Part shown: piece by piece, positions 8,875-18,667 of the stretch
How positions within the stretch are numbered: position 1 is the first letter of the stretch
Layout: the number at the start of each line of letters is the position of its first letter
Assembly (NCBI RefSeq): GCF_003063355.1
Contig: NZ_NESH01000006.1
Span: forward strand, 186,001 to 250,000
Source of the DNA: Limnohabitans sp. Bal53
GTDB taxonomy: Bacteria; Pseudomonadota; Gammaproteobacteria; Burkholderiales; Burkholderiaceae_C
Reading direction: 5' to 3'
Length of the DNA: 64,000 nucleotides
The notes under the pieces: model-generated
Told to the model about the DNA's origin: nothing
The model's input: only the letters and a program-made list of their open reading frames with translations
Database searches by the model: none
Position numbers and translations under genes: made by a program

Positions 8875-11800
8875 TCAGTTCGGGGGGGTGGGCGCAGGGA
8901 GCGTGCTTGGGCGCGTTTCCACGCGGGTGACTTGCGGATGGGCCCAGCTGCCGTCCACCAAAAACGTTTGGGCTGAGGCGCGTGACAAGGGGTTTTGGAG
9001 GAGCCATTGGGCCAAGAAAGCGGTCAAGCCCACTGCGGGGTTGACTGTCAGACCTGCGACCAAAGAGGTGGTGCCCGTGTCCACGGCGGGCAGGATCTGC
9101 ACACGAAGTTGCTGAGTCTCTTGGGCGATGTCGGCCGAGCCTTCCAACTGGACCATCGCATTGACACCCTTGATTTGCAAGTTGCGGGTGGTGGCCATGC
9201 CGTGCAGGATGGTCACGTCGCCTTGTACCGAGTCAAATGCAAAGCCCTGTGCAAAGACATCCCTGAAATCGAGCAGCAGGCGCCGGGGCAAGGCCTGCAG
9301 GCTCAACACGCCCAGCAGTTTGGCCACCCCGGGGTCGGCCTTGAGAAACTGGCCGCGGCCCATGCGCACATCCAGGTGGCCGTTCATGCTGGGGTAATGC
9401 AAGCCCAGCGGCGAACCCTGCCAACTGACCATGCCTTCGAGCTGGCCTGCGCCGCCGCGCAAGGCTTCGGGCGTGCCCAGCCGGCTCAATAAGGCCCCAG
9501 CATCTCGCACGTCCAGCACAAAGCGCATCTCGCTCTTGCGCAGGGGGCTGCCTTCGCGGGCCGCGAGCCAGCGACCTGTGCTGCGCAATGTGCCTTCGGG
9601 GACTTCGATGTTGAATTTATTCAGTTGCCACTCGCGTGCCGCCGGGGTTTGGGTGAGGTTCTTGTCGGTGTTGATGGCTTCGATTTCGATGCGCCCAAGT
9701 TGTTTACCGCGCAGCTCCAGCGCCTCCACCACGATGTCCAAAGCGGGCAGGCTGACGGGGGGCGCTTCGAGCAGACTTTCAACGGCGCGTGCGCTGGCGG
9801 GCGGTAAATTCAGGCGGCTCAGACGAGCAAACAATTTGCCAGCTTGGTCGGTTTGGCCGGGCATGGCTTGCTCAAAGAGGACGTGGCCGCTGAGCTCGGC
9901 TGCGTCGATGTTGACCCGCCAGCGCCCCGCCTCATGCGTGCCACCCGCTTGCACTTGGTGCAGCTGGCGATCCATAGCGATCAGGCTGTTGGCTTTGAGG
10001 CTCAACCGCGTGGGCAGGTAGGCTTGCCAAGCTGCGGGCTGCTGCGGCGCACCGGGTGTGGACGCAGGAGTGGGCTCAGGTGCTGGTTTGGGCAGCAAGG
10101 CCAGCCAGTCGTCCACCACCAAGCGGTCCACAGCCACGCTGGCCGTGACACCGGTATCGGGCAGTGTGGGCAGGTTGTCGGGCAGCACGCCCAAACCCAG
10201 ACGCCCGCGCAGCACGCGGGGTGTGTCAGCGCTCAAATCGCGCACGTACATCAGCCGCATGGAGTCGCCCAAAGCGAGCGCGATTTCGTCTTGTGGCCCC
10301 GTGGCGGTGCGTTTCGTGCGGATCTGCAGGGTCAGGGGTTTTTCGGCGGAGGTGGGTTTGCCCAAAGGGGTTGGCAGCTGCAAGCCCAGGCCAGCCAGGC
10401 GGCTGTTCACCGTGAGTTCGGGCAGGCCTTGGTACCAGGCCAAGCGAGCGGTGTACTCGGTGGTGCCGCTGGCGTGCTGGGCCAGCTGGTTCAGCGGGGC
10501 CACATCGTGTGCCGCTTGCAGGCCTGCTGCGCTCACGCGGCCTTGGGCCGTGAAGGCCATTGGGGCGGTTGTTGGAGCAGGCGTGCCGGCGACCGGGTCG
10601 GGTGTCTGCATGCCGCCGTCGATCAGGGTGGGCCCCCCCAACAACGTGGCTTGCAGTTGGCGTACGTTAAAACCGCGCTCGTGGAATTGCAGCGAGCCGT
10701 GCAGCTTGTTGAGCCAAGGCGTGCCGGGCAGCATGCGAAGGTCATTGCCATCGAATTGCACGCTGCCTTGCACACGTGTGCGGGCCAGGTCCAGCAGTGG
10801 GAGTTGCAAGGCAAAGCGGGTAAGCAGCGGGCCGCTGGCTTGGGCGGGTTGCAGCGCGCCAGAGAGCATCGCGTTCAGTGGTGACTGCCGCACCACGCCC
10901 AGCACCAGGGGGGCATCGGCCAGGCTTTGTGCCTGCACACGCAGCACCGGTTCGTGCGCCATGTCGGCGATGTCCACCGAGGCGGCTTTCAACTCGATGG
11001 CCTGTGCACCCTCGCCCACCCGGGCGCTGGCCTCGCGCAGTTGCATGCCCAATCGGTCAAAAACCAGCTGACCTTGCAGCGCGCGCAGGCGCGGCCAAGG
11101 CAATTTTCCTGGGCTCATCAGGGAGGGGGGCACCATGTCGAATTCGGCGTTTTTCAATTGCCCGGAAAACAAGAATGTGCCGTCTTCCGGCCGGGCAAAG
11201 GGCAGTTTGTCCAGTTCCCCCTGGATGTGGACCTGCACATTCTCATAACGGCCCTGCACCAACGCATCGCGCAAGTAGTGGCGCACATTGGTTGGCAAAT
11301 TCAGCGGCAGGTAACGGTGTGCGGCTGCGGCTTGCGCGCGTTGAATGCGCCCTTTCAGACTCAGTATGCCGGGGCCTTGGCCATGAGGAGAGGGGCGCCA
11401 ATCGCCCTGCCATTGGCCTTGCAAATCGGCGTTGGCCAGACTCAGCGACCAGTGGGGCACATGCCAGTGAGTGCCGTTGCCCGCGTCGCGTGCCCAGCGC
11501 ACGCTCGCCTGCATCTGTTGCAAGGGCACTTGCGCTGGCTCTAAAACACCGGGCAGCCACAGGGCGCTGCCTGCGCCGGTTTGCACATCCAGTCGGCCGC
11601 CGCTGGCGTTCAGATCCAGCGTCAACTGGCCGCCGCGCAGGCCGGGCACGTCGGCGCCGGGCAGCGTGCCCCAGGCGGCAACGGCCTGGGATCCGGGCTG
11701 CCAGCTCAGGCCCTCCACCGTGGCCCGCGCTTGTTGGATGTCAGGTTGCGTCCAGTCGCCTTGCCAGCGCAAGTCCAAGGAGGTGACCCGGCCTGACACG

Positions 11801-13050
11801 TCTCTCGCCTGCAATGCGGCGTGCAGACGAGGCGTCAGCCCCGTCCCTGATGGCAATCGCAGTACCAAGGCTTGCAAGGCCTGCAAGTCCAACTGTGCCG
11901 CTTGCAGTTGGCCCTTGGCGGGGCGTGCGCCTTGGGCGTGTGTGTAATCCAGCGACAACTGCCCGCCAGGCCAGCGTACGCCTTGTTCGCTCACGACGAC
12001 CAGATCTTGGGTCTGGGCCACAAAGCCTTCGGCATGTAACTGCAGCCCCAATCGGCCGGTCAGGCTTTGCAAGGCCAATGGAGGTTGCTGCGGCCTGAAC
12101 CCGGCGTGCAGGTTTTTCAGGTCCACATCGGCCAGACCGCCGCGCCATTGGCCTTGCTGCAAGTCGGCCCACAGGTGCAAGCGTCCTTGACCTTGTAGCC
12201 ATCCGCTTTCAGGCGGCAAGCTGCCAGGCGACAACAGACCTTGGGCCGACCAGGGGGCCATGTTCAGTTGCGGAAAATGGGCAAAAGCTTGGCCCGACCA
12301 ATCGAACAGCCGTCCTGGGTGCAGGGACAGCAGGCTGCGCTTGAACTGGCCCATCAGCACAAAGCGCTCGCCCCAGTGGGGCGGCGGTGTGGCGTCCAGG
12401 CGCACAGCGTGTTGCCGAGCCGAGTTGCGTAGCACCAGGTCCACATCGCGCAGGGTCAAGGGCTCTGGGTTGGCGTTTGGTTTGCCGGGCACAGCGTTCA
12501 AGTCGTGGTTGGGCCCATGCCAGTGCACTTGTGCGCCCCGCACCACCACTTCGCGCTGGCGCAGCAGCCAGTCGGCGGCGGGCGAGTCTTCGCTGGTGCT
12601 GGCACGCCAATCGAGCCCGGCGATCTGCCAACGGCCATCGGCCAACAAGCGCAGCGTCAGCTCGGGCGCATCCAGTACCAGTTGGTCCAGCTGCCCCAGC
12701 ATGGCTGAGCGCAGGCTGAGCGCCACCAGCACTTTGGGCAGCTGCAGCGCGGGGCGCCCTTGCGCGTCCTGCAGTTCGATGTCGCGCAGCTCAAAAGAAG
12801 GCACCCAGCCCGTGCTTTGGGCCGATATGCCGCCGATGCGCACCGGTACACCCAGCGATTGGCGGGCCAGGCTTTCCAGCGCAGGGCGAAATTCGCCGAT
12901 TCGCGGCACAATCCAAAAATGCAAGGTTGCCCAGGCCAGACCCAACACCAGCCCGGCGACCAACATGCCCCATAAGACAAACCGAACAACCCGCGCCAGC
13001 CAAGGGCGCAGTGGGGCTTTGGATGAGGGCCAGGTGGGTGAAGACGACAC
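8875..13050 (-). CDS. YhdP family AsmA-like envelope protein
   Basis: Very large single-pass inner-membrane protein (about 1391 residues) of the YhdP/TIGR02099 type. AsmA-like proteins form long hydrophobic grooves that carry phospholipids from the inner to the outer membrane. One N-terminal helix is visible (FVLWGMLVAGLVLGLAWATLHF-like, split here for brevity), then repeated beta-rich segments and the AsmA-like C-terminal region ending near LVDGSWAHPQV. I place the start at GTG 13050 because the frame further upstream overlaps glnE and the next ATG would cut the membrane helix. It is divergent from glnE with about 31 bp between starts. Confidence 0.88.
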   Translation of the reverse strand: MSSSPTWPSSKAPLRPWLARVVRFVLWGMLVAGLVLGLAWATLHFWIVPRIGEFRPALESLARQSLGVPVRIGGISAQSTGWVPSFELRDIELQDAQGRPALQLPKVLVALSLRSAMLGQLDQLVLDAPELTLRLLADGRWQIAGLDWRASTSEDSPAADWLLRQREVVVRGAQVHWHGPNHDLNAVPGKPNANPEPLTLRDVDLVLRNSARQHAVRLDATPPPHWGERFVLMGQFKRSLLSLHPGRLFDWSGQAFAHFPQLNMAPWSAQGLLSPGSLPPESGWLQGQGRLHLWADLQQGQWRGGLADVDLKNLHAGFRPQQPPLALQSLTGRLGLQLHAEGFVAQTQDLVVVSEQGVRWPGGQLSLDYTHAQGARPAKGQLQAAQLDLQALQALVLRLPSGTGLTPRLHAALQARDVSGRVTSLDLRWQGDWTQPDIQQARATVEGLSWQPGSQAVAAWGTLPGADVPGLRGGQLTLDLNASGGRLDVQTGAGSALWLPGVLEPAQVPLQQMQASVRWARDAGNGTHWHVPHWSLSLANADLQGQWQGDWRPSPHGQGPGILSLKGRIQRAQAAAAHRYLPLNLPTNVRHYLRDALVQGRYENVQVHIQGELDKLPFARPEDGTFLFSGQLKNAEFDMVPPSLMSPGKLPWPRLRALQGQLVFDRLGMQLREASARVGEGAQAIELKAASVDIADMAHEPVLRVQAQSLADAPLVLGVVRQSPLNAMLSGALQPAQASGPLLTRFALQLPLLDLARTRVQGSVQFDGNDLRMLPGTPWLNKLHGSLQFHERGFNVRQLQATLLGGPTLIDGGMQTPDPVAGTPAPTTAPMAFTAQGRVSAAGLQAAHDVAPLNQLAQHASGTTEYTARLAWYQGLPELTVNSRLAGLGLQLPTPLGKPTSAEKPLTLQIRTKRTATGPQDEIALALGDSMRLMYVRDLSADTPRVLRGRLGLGVLPDNLPTLPDTGVTASVAVDRLVVDDWLALLPKPAPEPTPASTPGAPQQPAAWQAYLPTRLSLKANSLIAMDRQLHQVQAGGTHEAGRWRVNIDAAELSGHVLFEQAMPGQTDQAGKLFARLSRLNLPPASARAVESLLEAPPVSLPALDIVVEALELRGKQLGRIEIEAINTDKNLTQTPAAREWQLNKFNIEVPEGTLRSTGRWLAAREGSPLRKSEMRFVLDVRDAGALLSRLGTPEALRGGAGQLEGMVSWQGSPLGLHYPSMNGHLDVRMGRGQFLKADPGVAKLLGVLSLQALPRRLLLDFRDVFAQGFAFDSVQGDVTILHGMATTRNLQIKGVNAMVQLEGSADIAQETQQLRVQILPAVDTGTTSLVAGLTVNPAVGLTAFLAQWLLQNPLSRASAQTFLVDGSWAHPQVTRVETRPSTLPAPTPPN

Positions 13051-13081
13051 AAACGTATGAATTAGAAAGTCAGCAGGAATT

Positions 13082-15862
13082 ATGACCCGCAGCCAGTCCA
13101 AGGATGACCGTTCTGACCTTGTCTCTCCAATTGTTTTGGCCCCCGGCGCACCCGACACCTTGGATCTGCCCCATGGTTTGCCCTCGTATTCGCGCTTTGT
13201 TCAGCGCTTGCACCGTCGCTACGCCGATGAGTTGCCACTCTTGCCGCCCGGCCCCCCAACCCGCGACAGCCTGAACGCAGCCTATGCCGCCTTGCAAGCC
13301 AAGGAACTGGACACCAGCGCTGCCTTGCGCGTGCTGCGTCAGCTGACACTTGAGCGGTTGGCTCAACTCGACTGCAGCCGTCAAGCCGACTTGGTGGTGG
13401 TCACGCACGGCATGACTTGGCTGGCCGAAGTCACGCTTGACATCGCTTGGCAGCAAGTGGTGGCCGATTTGGATGGCCTGCACGGCGCGCCCACCAAGGC
13501 CAGCGGCGAGCGGGCCGAGATGTGGATCATCGGCATGGGCAAGCTGGGTGCTCGCGAGCTGAACGTGTCGAGCGACATCGACCTGATTTATGTCTACGAC
13601 GAAGACGGCCAGACTCTGGGCAACAGCGAAGGCCGCAACAAGGTCTCGTGCCAGGAGTACTTCACCCGCGCCGTCAAGCGCATGTATGCCCTGATCGGCG
13701 ACACCACCGAGCACGGCTTTGTGTTCCGGGTGGACTTGGCCTTGCGCCCCAACGGCAACTCCGGCCCCAGCGTGGTCTCGCTCGATGCACTTGAAGAGTA
13801 TTTGTTGGTGCAAGGCCGCGAGTGGGAGCGCTTTGCGTGGATGAAAAGCCGCGTGGTCGCCCCCCGCAGTGCGGTGGTCAACGGTTCGGCCCAAGCGCTG
13901 CGGGCCGTGGTGCTGCCCTTTGTGTTTCGCCGCTACCTCGACTACAACGTGTTCGAGTCGCTGCGCACCTTGCACCAGCAAATTCGCGATCACGCGGCCA
14001 AGCGCAGCGCAGGCCACCCTGAACGCGCCAACGATGTGAAGTTGTCGCGTGGCGGCATCCGCGAGATCGAGTTCACGGTGCAGCTGTTACAGGTGGTGCG
14101 CGGCGGGCAGTTTCCCGAGTTGCGCACCCGCTCCACGCTGGACGCCTTACAGCGCGTGGCCAAGGCCGGGCTCATGCCGCAGGCCACGGCCGACGCGCTG
14201 GGCGCGGCTTATGTGTTTTTGCGCCAAGTCGAGCACCGCATCCAGTATCTGGACGACCAGCAAACCCATGTGCTGCCCACCCGAGATGACGATCTGGCCT
14301 GGATGGCTCAGACCCTGGGACACGCCAATGCCTGCGCCTTCTTGAGTGAACTGGACGCGCACCGCGAGGTGGTGGCACAAGAGTTTGACACCTTGCTCGG
14401 CGGCGACCGTGAATGCAAAACCTGCAACGGCAAGAACGGTAAAACCAACCGTGAGCATGCCGATCTGGACGCTGTGCTGAGTGACTTCAGTGGCTCGGTG
14501 CGCGAGCGACTGGCGCAGTGGGCGGACAACCCGCGGGTGCAGTCCCTGCGCGACGATGCCCGGGGCCGCTTGATGCGCCTGCTGCAGCGCACCGCCCAGT
14601 GGCTGGACGCTGGGCGCGTGAGCGAAGTCGCCGTGCTGCGCATGGTCGATTGGATTGAGCCTCTGCTGCGCCGCGAAAGCTATCTGGCCCTCATGCTTGA
14701 GCGTCCCTCGGTTCACGAACGCTTGCTGCGCTTGTTGGGTGCCGCCAAGTGGCCTGCGCGTTATTTGCTGCAACACCCGGGCGTGATTGACGAGCTGGCT
14801 GGCGGCAACCTGTTTGACAGCCGTTTTGATGCCGCCGAGTTTGAAGGCGAGTTGCAGGCACGCCTGGTGGCCCTGCAGCGCACAGGCGAAGACGATGAAG
14901 AAAGCCTGATGAACCTGCTGCGCCGCGCCCACCACGCCGAGCAGTTCCGCACGCTCGCGCGTGATGTGGAAGGCGTGCTCACGGTGGAGCAAGTGGCCGA
15001 TGACCTGAGCGCCTTGGCCGATGCCGTGCTGCGTGTGACGGCCCGCTGGTGCTGGGACCGCCTGAAAAACCGCCACCGCGAAGAACCGGCCATTGCCATC
15101 GTTGGCTACGGCAAGCTCGGCGGTAAGGAGCTGGGTTATGGCAGCGATCTGGACATCGTGTTTGTCTACGAAGACGAGGACGAACGGGCACAGGAAATCT
15201 ACGCCGCCTATGTGCGCAAACTCATCAACTGGATGACGGTGAAAACTGCGGAAGGCGATTTGTACGAAATCGACACGGCGCTGCGTCCCAATGGCAATTC
15301 GGGCCTGCTGGTCACCCGCTTTGAGGCCTATGCCGATTACCAGCAGCAGCGCGGCAGCAACACCGCCTGGACCTGGGAGCACCAGGCCATGACCCGTGCC
15401 CGTTTTGTCATGGGCTGGCCCAGTTTGGCGCCCCGATTTGACGCTGTGCGCCACGCCGTCATCTGCGCCCCTCGCGATGCGGCCAGCCTGAAAGCTGAAA
15501 TCGTGGCCATGCGCGAACGCGTGCGACAAGGCCACCCCGTCAAGGCGGACCACTTTGATGTGAAACACAGCCCCGGCGGCATGGTGGACGCCGAGTTTGC
15601 GGTGCAGTATCTGGTGCTGCTGCACACCGCCGCGCATCCTGAACTGGCCGACAACGTGGGCAACATCGCCTTGCTCATTCGCGCCGAAGTGGTCGGCTTG
15701 CTACCCATGGGCATGGGCCAAGCAGCGGCCAATGCTTACCGCGAAATGCGCAAGGTGCAGCACCGCGCACGCTTGAACGAAGAACCCACCGATGTGCCCT
15801 TGGCCACCTTGGCGCCAGAGCGGGATGCGGTGCTCGCGCTGTGGCGCTTTGTGATGGTTTAA
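13082..15862 (+). CDS. glnE: Bifunctional glutamine synthetase adenylyltransferase/deadenylylase
   Basis: Adds AMP to, and removes it from, glutamine synthetase in response to PII, setting ammonia assimilation. The 926-residue protein (E. coli: 946) has two nucleotidyltransferase domains. The N-terminal deadenylylase has its acidic pair in NVSSDIDLIYVYDEDG near residue 165, and the C-terminal adenylyltransferase has GYGSDLDIVFVYEDED near residue 685. Both are followed by the RPNGNSG signature. The first ATG fits. Its stop codon overlaps the stop of the convergent TonB receptor gene. Confidence 0.96.
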   Translation: MTRSQSKDDRSDLVSPIVLAPGAPDTLDLPHGLPSYSRFVQRLHRRYADELPLLPPGPPTRDSLNAAYAALQAKELDTSAALRVLRQLTLERLAQLDCSRQADLVVVTHGMTWLAEVTLDIAWQQVVADLDGLHGAPTKASGERAEMWIIGMGKLGARELNVSSDIDLIYVYDEDGQTLGNSEGRNKVSCQEYFTRAVKRMYALIGDTTEHGFVFRVDLALRPNGNSGPSVVSLDALEEYLLVQGREWERFAWMKSRVVAPRSAVVNGSAQALRAVVLPFVFRRYLDYNVFESLRTLHQQIRDHAAKRSAGHPERANDVKLSRGGIREIEFTVQLLQVVRGGQFPELRTRSTLDALQRVAKAGLMPQATADALGAAYVFLRQVEHRIQYLDDQQTHVLPTRDDDLAWMAQTLGHANACAFLSELDAHREVVAQEFDTLLGGDRECKTCNGKNGKTNREHADLDAVLSDFSGSVRERLAQWADNPRVQSLRDDARGRLMRLLQRTAQWLDAGRVSEVAVLRMVDWIEPLLRRESYLALMLERPSVHERLLRLLGAAKWPARYLLQHPGVIDELAGGNLFDSRFDAAEFEGELQARLVALQRTGEDDEESLMNLLRRAHHAEQFRTLARDVEGVLTVEQVADDLSALADAVLRVTARWCWDRLKNRHREEPAIAIVGYGKLGGKELGYGSDLDIVFVYEDEDERAQEIYAAYVRKLINWMTVKTAEGDLYEIDTALRPNGNSGLLVTRFEAYADYQQQRGSNTAWTWEHQAMTRARFVMGWPSLAPRFDAVRHAVICAPRDAASLKAEIVAMRERVRQGHPVKADHFDVKHSPGGMVDAEFAVQYLVLLHTAAHPELADNVGNIALLIRAEVVGLLPMGMGQAAANAYREMRKVQHRARLNEEPTDVPLATLAPERDAVLALWRFVMV

Positions 15863-18462
15863 AACTTGTATTCGGCCTTGAGCTTGAGGGTGCGGCCGTA
15901 GTAGTTGGCGTAGCGGGTGTCCACGCCATTGAAGACGCCCGTGGAGTCCAGCCGCAGCGGTGGGGTTTTGTCGGTCAGGTTGGCCATGTGAGCGCTCAAT
16001 GTCCATTGGCGTTGGGGTTGCCAGCGGGCGCCCAAATCAATTGTCCAAAACGAAGGAACATGCCGCTCAATGTCGGTGTACTCGCCCGTCACCAGATTCA
16101 GAAGACTTGCAGTTTCCTGGTTGCCAGACCGGTAATTCACGGTGCTGACGACGCTCCAATTCGATTGCTCCAGCCCCAAGGACATCATGAATTGATGCTT
16201 TGGCGTGACGGTGTAAGTGTTTGTATTGAATTGCCCCAAGTTAGATTGGTAATCGCCTTGGGGCGCAGATTGTGATTTGGACGCCAGGTTCCAAGTGCCC
16301 TTGAGGGTCAAGCGCAAGCGGCCAAAGTCGGTGGGGTGTCGCCATTGGGCGTCGTAATCAATGCCTTGATAAAAAGCGCGGCCAAGGTTTTTGTTCAGTG
16401 ATTTGAGGTAGCCGTCAGGACCCTCGACCAAATATTGCGCACGGAGCACGGGGTCGCTGAGGATGGAGTCAGCTGCCATGATTCCAAAGGTGTCTTTGAG
16501 TTGCAATTGCCACAAATCAGCGCCTAAGGTCCAGGTGGGATGGGGCTCCCATCGCATGCCCACGCTGGACTGGATCGAACGCTCGGGTTTCAAATCGGGG
16601 TTGCCGTAGTAGTTCACGGGAATATAACTGCCACTGATCGGGTCAAGCGTATAGCTCAGACTTGTGGTGAGCGGCAACATTTGGGCCAAGGTCGGCGCCC
16701 TGAAACCGGTGCCGACCGATGCCCGCAGCATGAAATCCGAATCAGGTCGCCACCGCCAGCCCAGTTTCCCCGTTTGTACTTGCCCAAAATCAGAGTACCG
16801 GTCTTGACGAAGTGAGGCGGTCAGTTCACTGCGTGTGCTCACAGGGATTTGGAGCTCTCCATAAAGTGCGGTGTTGCTGCGATCCGCTTTGAAGTCTGGC
16901 CGAGCTGTCGTGTTGATCAGTGGATTGACGAAATTGTTGATGCTTTCATGGCGCCAGCTCAAGCCAAGACCCAAGGCAATGGGGCCATGGTCGGTATGGG
17001 TCAATTCTTTAGAGGCCAGCAAGTCCAGTGCGTTCAAGTGGGTGTTGGCGTCATCCAGTAACAAATTTTCTTTTTGAAGATAAGGGCTGAACTTGGCCCA
17101 GGTGGAAGCAGAAAGCTGGCGGTAATCTTGTGCCAACTCTTCAAGGGTCAAACCTGATTTTTGAATGGCTCGCCGTTGTGCTGATCGAATAATCCCACCG
17201 GTGTATTCACGAACGACACGGTGCTCACCACTGGACAGTGATGCCACGACATCCCAGTCTTCAATTTGCCCCCGCAAGCCCAAGGTGGCTTGGTATGACT
17301 TGTTGGTGTAGGCCTGAGTGATGGGGCCCAAGGGCTGAGAGGTGAACAAGGCATAGCTGCCATCATCGAGTGGGATCCCCAGGTCATACGAGTCTTTGGA
17401 GACGAAAGATTGAACATGTTCGCCCAGCAGCAGTTGGCCAAAGGCACGCCAGTTGCTGTCAAGTTGCACTTCACCACTGGCAAAAACTTGTTTTTTATCC
17501 AGGCCGGGGTAAAGCGACAACGCGGTTTGTGCATTGCGATAGCACTCCACATATTGTCCATTGGACAGTCCGTACCACTGATCGGGGCATCGGCCTGTTT
17601 GGTTCAGAACAGGGTGGGAGTTGATGCCTCCAAGCGACTGTATGCTCGCCGGCCAGCCGTGCAAAGTGAGGTTGTAACCCAGTGACCAAAGCTTTTGACC
17701 GTTCACATCCAAGGCATAAGCAGCCTCTTTGGATGCGGTGCGATCGCCTGCATAAAGTGGTTTTTGCTTTTCCAGGGAAAGGTGCACTTGCACATTGAAA
17801 CCGTCAATTTCAGTTTTGCCTTTTCCCCAAGACAAGTTCATTTGCTCGCCAACGGCTTTGCCGCCTGCTGGACGGGTCAGTTGGGTGCTGATGGTCGCGC
17901 CTTGAACGGTGGATTTGGTGATGATGTTGACCACGCCAGCCATGGCGTCTGAACCGTACCGTGTCGATGCGCCATCGGTGAGCATTTCAATGCGCTCGAT
18001 GGCTGACAAAGGCAGGATGTTGAGATCGACATAGGCGCGTTCTCCGCCAATGGTGTTGTTGCCGTAATACGGCAGACGCCTGCCGTTGAGCAAAACCAGG
18101 GTGCCGCTCGCATAGCCATGTATGGCGGCAGATTGTGGACCACCACTGGTCGCGAGCGTACCGTTTTCCGCGAAGTTGTTCATCACGGGCAGTTGTTGCA
18201 ACAATTCGGCCAAGTTGGTGCTGCCGCTGCGTTCTATCTCGCGTCGGGTGATGACTTGAACGGGCAAGGCTTCTTTGGCTTCTTTCGCCAAAATCGCCGA
18301 CCCCGTGATCTCTACTTTTTCAAATTGCCGGTATTCCAGTGGCGCGTCCTTGACTTCGACGGCGGGGTATTTTTGCTCGGGGACAGAGCTGTTGGCCATG
18401 GCTGGCACGGCTGCCAAGGCCAGGCATGTGGCTGCGAAGCTCCAGTGAATGAACTTGTTCAT
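15859..18462 (-). CDS. TonB-dependent outer-membrane receptor
   Basis: Outer-membrane active transporter of 867 residues with a Sec signal peptide (FAATCLALAAVPAMANSS). The plug domain (VQVITRREIERSGSTNLAELLQQLP, then GASTRYGSDAMAGVVNIITK) is followed by a 22-strand-type barrel ending in the outer-membrane signature RTLKLKAEYKF with terminal Phe. The VEITGS start of the mature part resembles receptors for vitamin B12-like or plant-derived compounds, but the substrate cannot be read. No TonB/ExbBD or uptake genes are adjacent. It has an AT-rich upstream region of about 200 bp and codes somewhat less GC-rich than its neighbours. Confidence 0.93.
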   Translation of the reverse strand: MNKFIHWSFAATCLALAAVPAMANSSVPEQKYPAVEVKDAPLEYRQFEKVEITGSAILAKEAKEALPVQVITRREIERSGSTNLAELLQQLPVMNNFAENGTLATSGGPQSAAIHGYASGTLVLLNGRRLPYYGNNTIGGERAYVDLNILPLSAIERIEMLTDGASTRYGSDAMAGVVNIITKSTVQGATISTQLTRPAGGKAVGEQMNLSWGKGKTEIDGFNVQVHLSLEKQKPLYAGDRTASKEAAYALDVNGQKLWSLGYNLTLHGWPASIQSLGGINSHPVLNQTGRCPDQWYGLSNGQYVECYRNAQTALSLYPGLDKKQVFASGEVQLDSNWRAFGQLLLGEHVQSFVSKDSYDLGIPLDDGSYALFTSQPLGPITQAYTNKSYQATLGLRGQIEDWDVVASLSSGEHRVVREYTGGIIRSAQRRAIQKSGLTLEELAQDYRQLSASTWAKFSPYLQKENLLLDDANTHLNALDLLASKELTHTDHGPIALGLGLSWRHESINNFVNPLINTTARPDFKADRSNTALYGELQIPVSTRSELTASLRQDRYSDFGQVQTGKLGWRWRPDSDFMLRASVGTGFRAPTLAQMLPLTTSLSYTLDPISGSYIPVNYYGNPDLKPERSIQSSVGMRWEPHPTWTLGADLWQLQLKDTFGIMAADSILSDPVLRAQYLVEGPDGYLKSLNKNLGRAFYQGIDYDAQWRHPTDFGRLRLTLKGTWNLASKSQSAPQGDYQSNLGQFNTNTYTVTPKHQFMMSLGLEQSNWSVVSTVNYRSGNQETASLLNLVTGEYTDIERHVPSFWTIDLGARWQPQRQWTLSAHMANLTDKTPPLRLDSTGVFNGVDTRYANYYGRTLKLKAEYKF

Positions 18463-18667
18463 GGTGTTCTTCCTGACCCGTCATGCGCTTGCGCTTTCAG
18501 CGCTTTATGCATTTAAGTGGATAAATTTGTATTCACAAATTAGATCACAAATCATTGTTTATGTTTCTCAAAGTGTTCTTCTTTAATTCATGATTCGCTA
18601 AGCCCCGTGTGTGCGTCAGCCATCTAATGGTTCAGTAAACTCAGGGGCAATCTCAGGAAGCGATGAC

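Noticed and set aside
14147-15637. Open frame of 496 codons opposite glnE
   Set aside because: Shadow of high-GC codon use: no family features, His/Gln-rich composition, and it lies fully inside the well-supported glnE.
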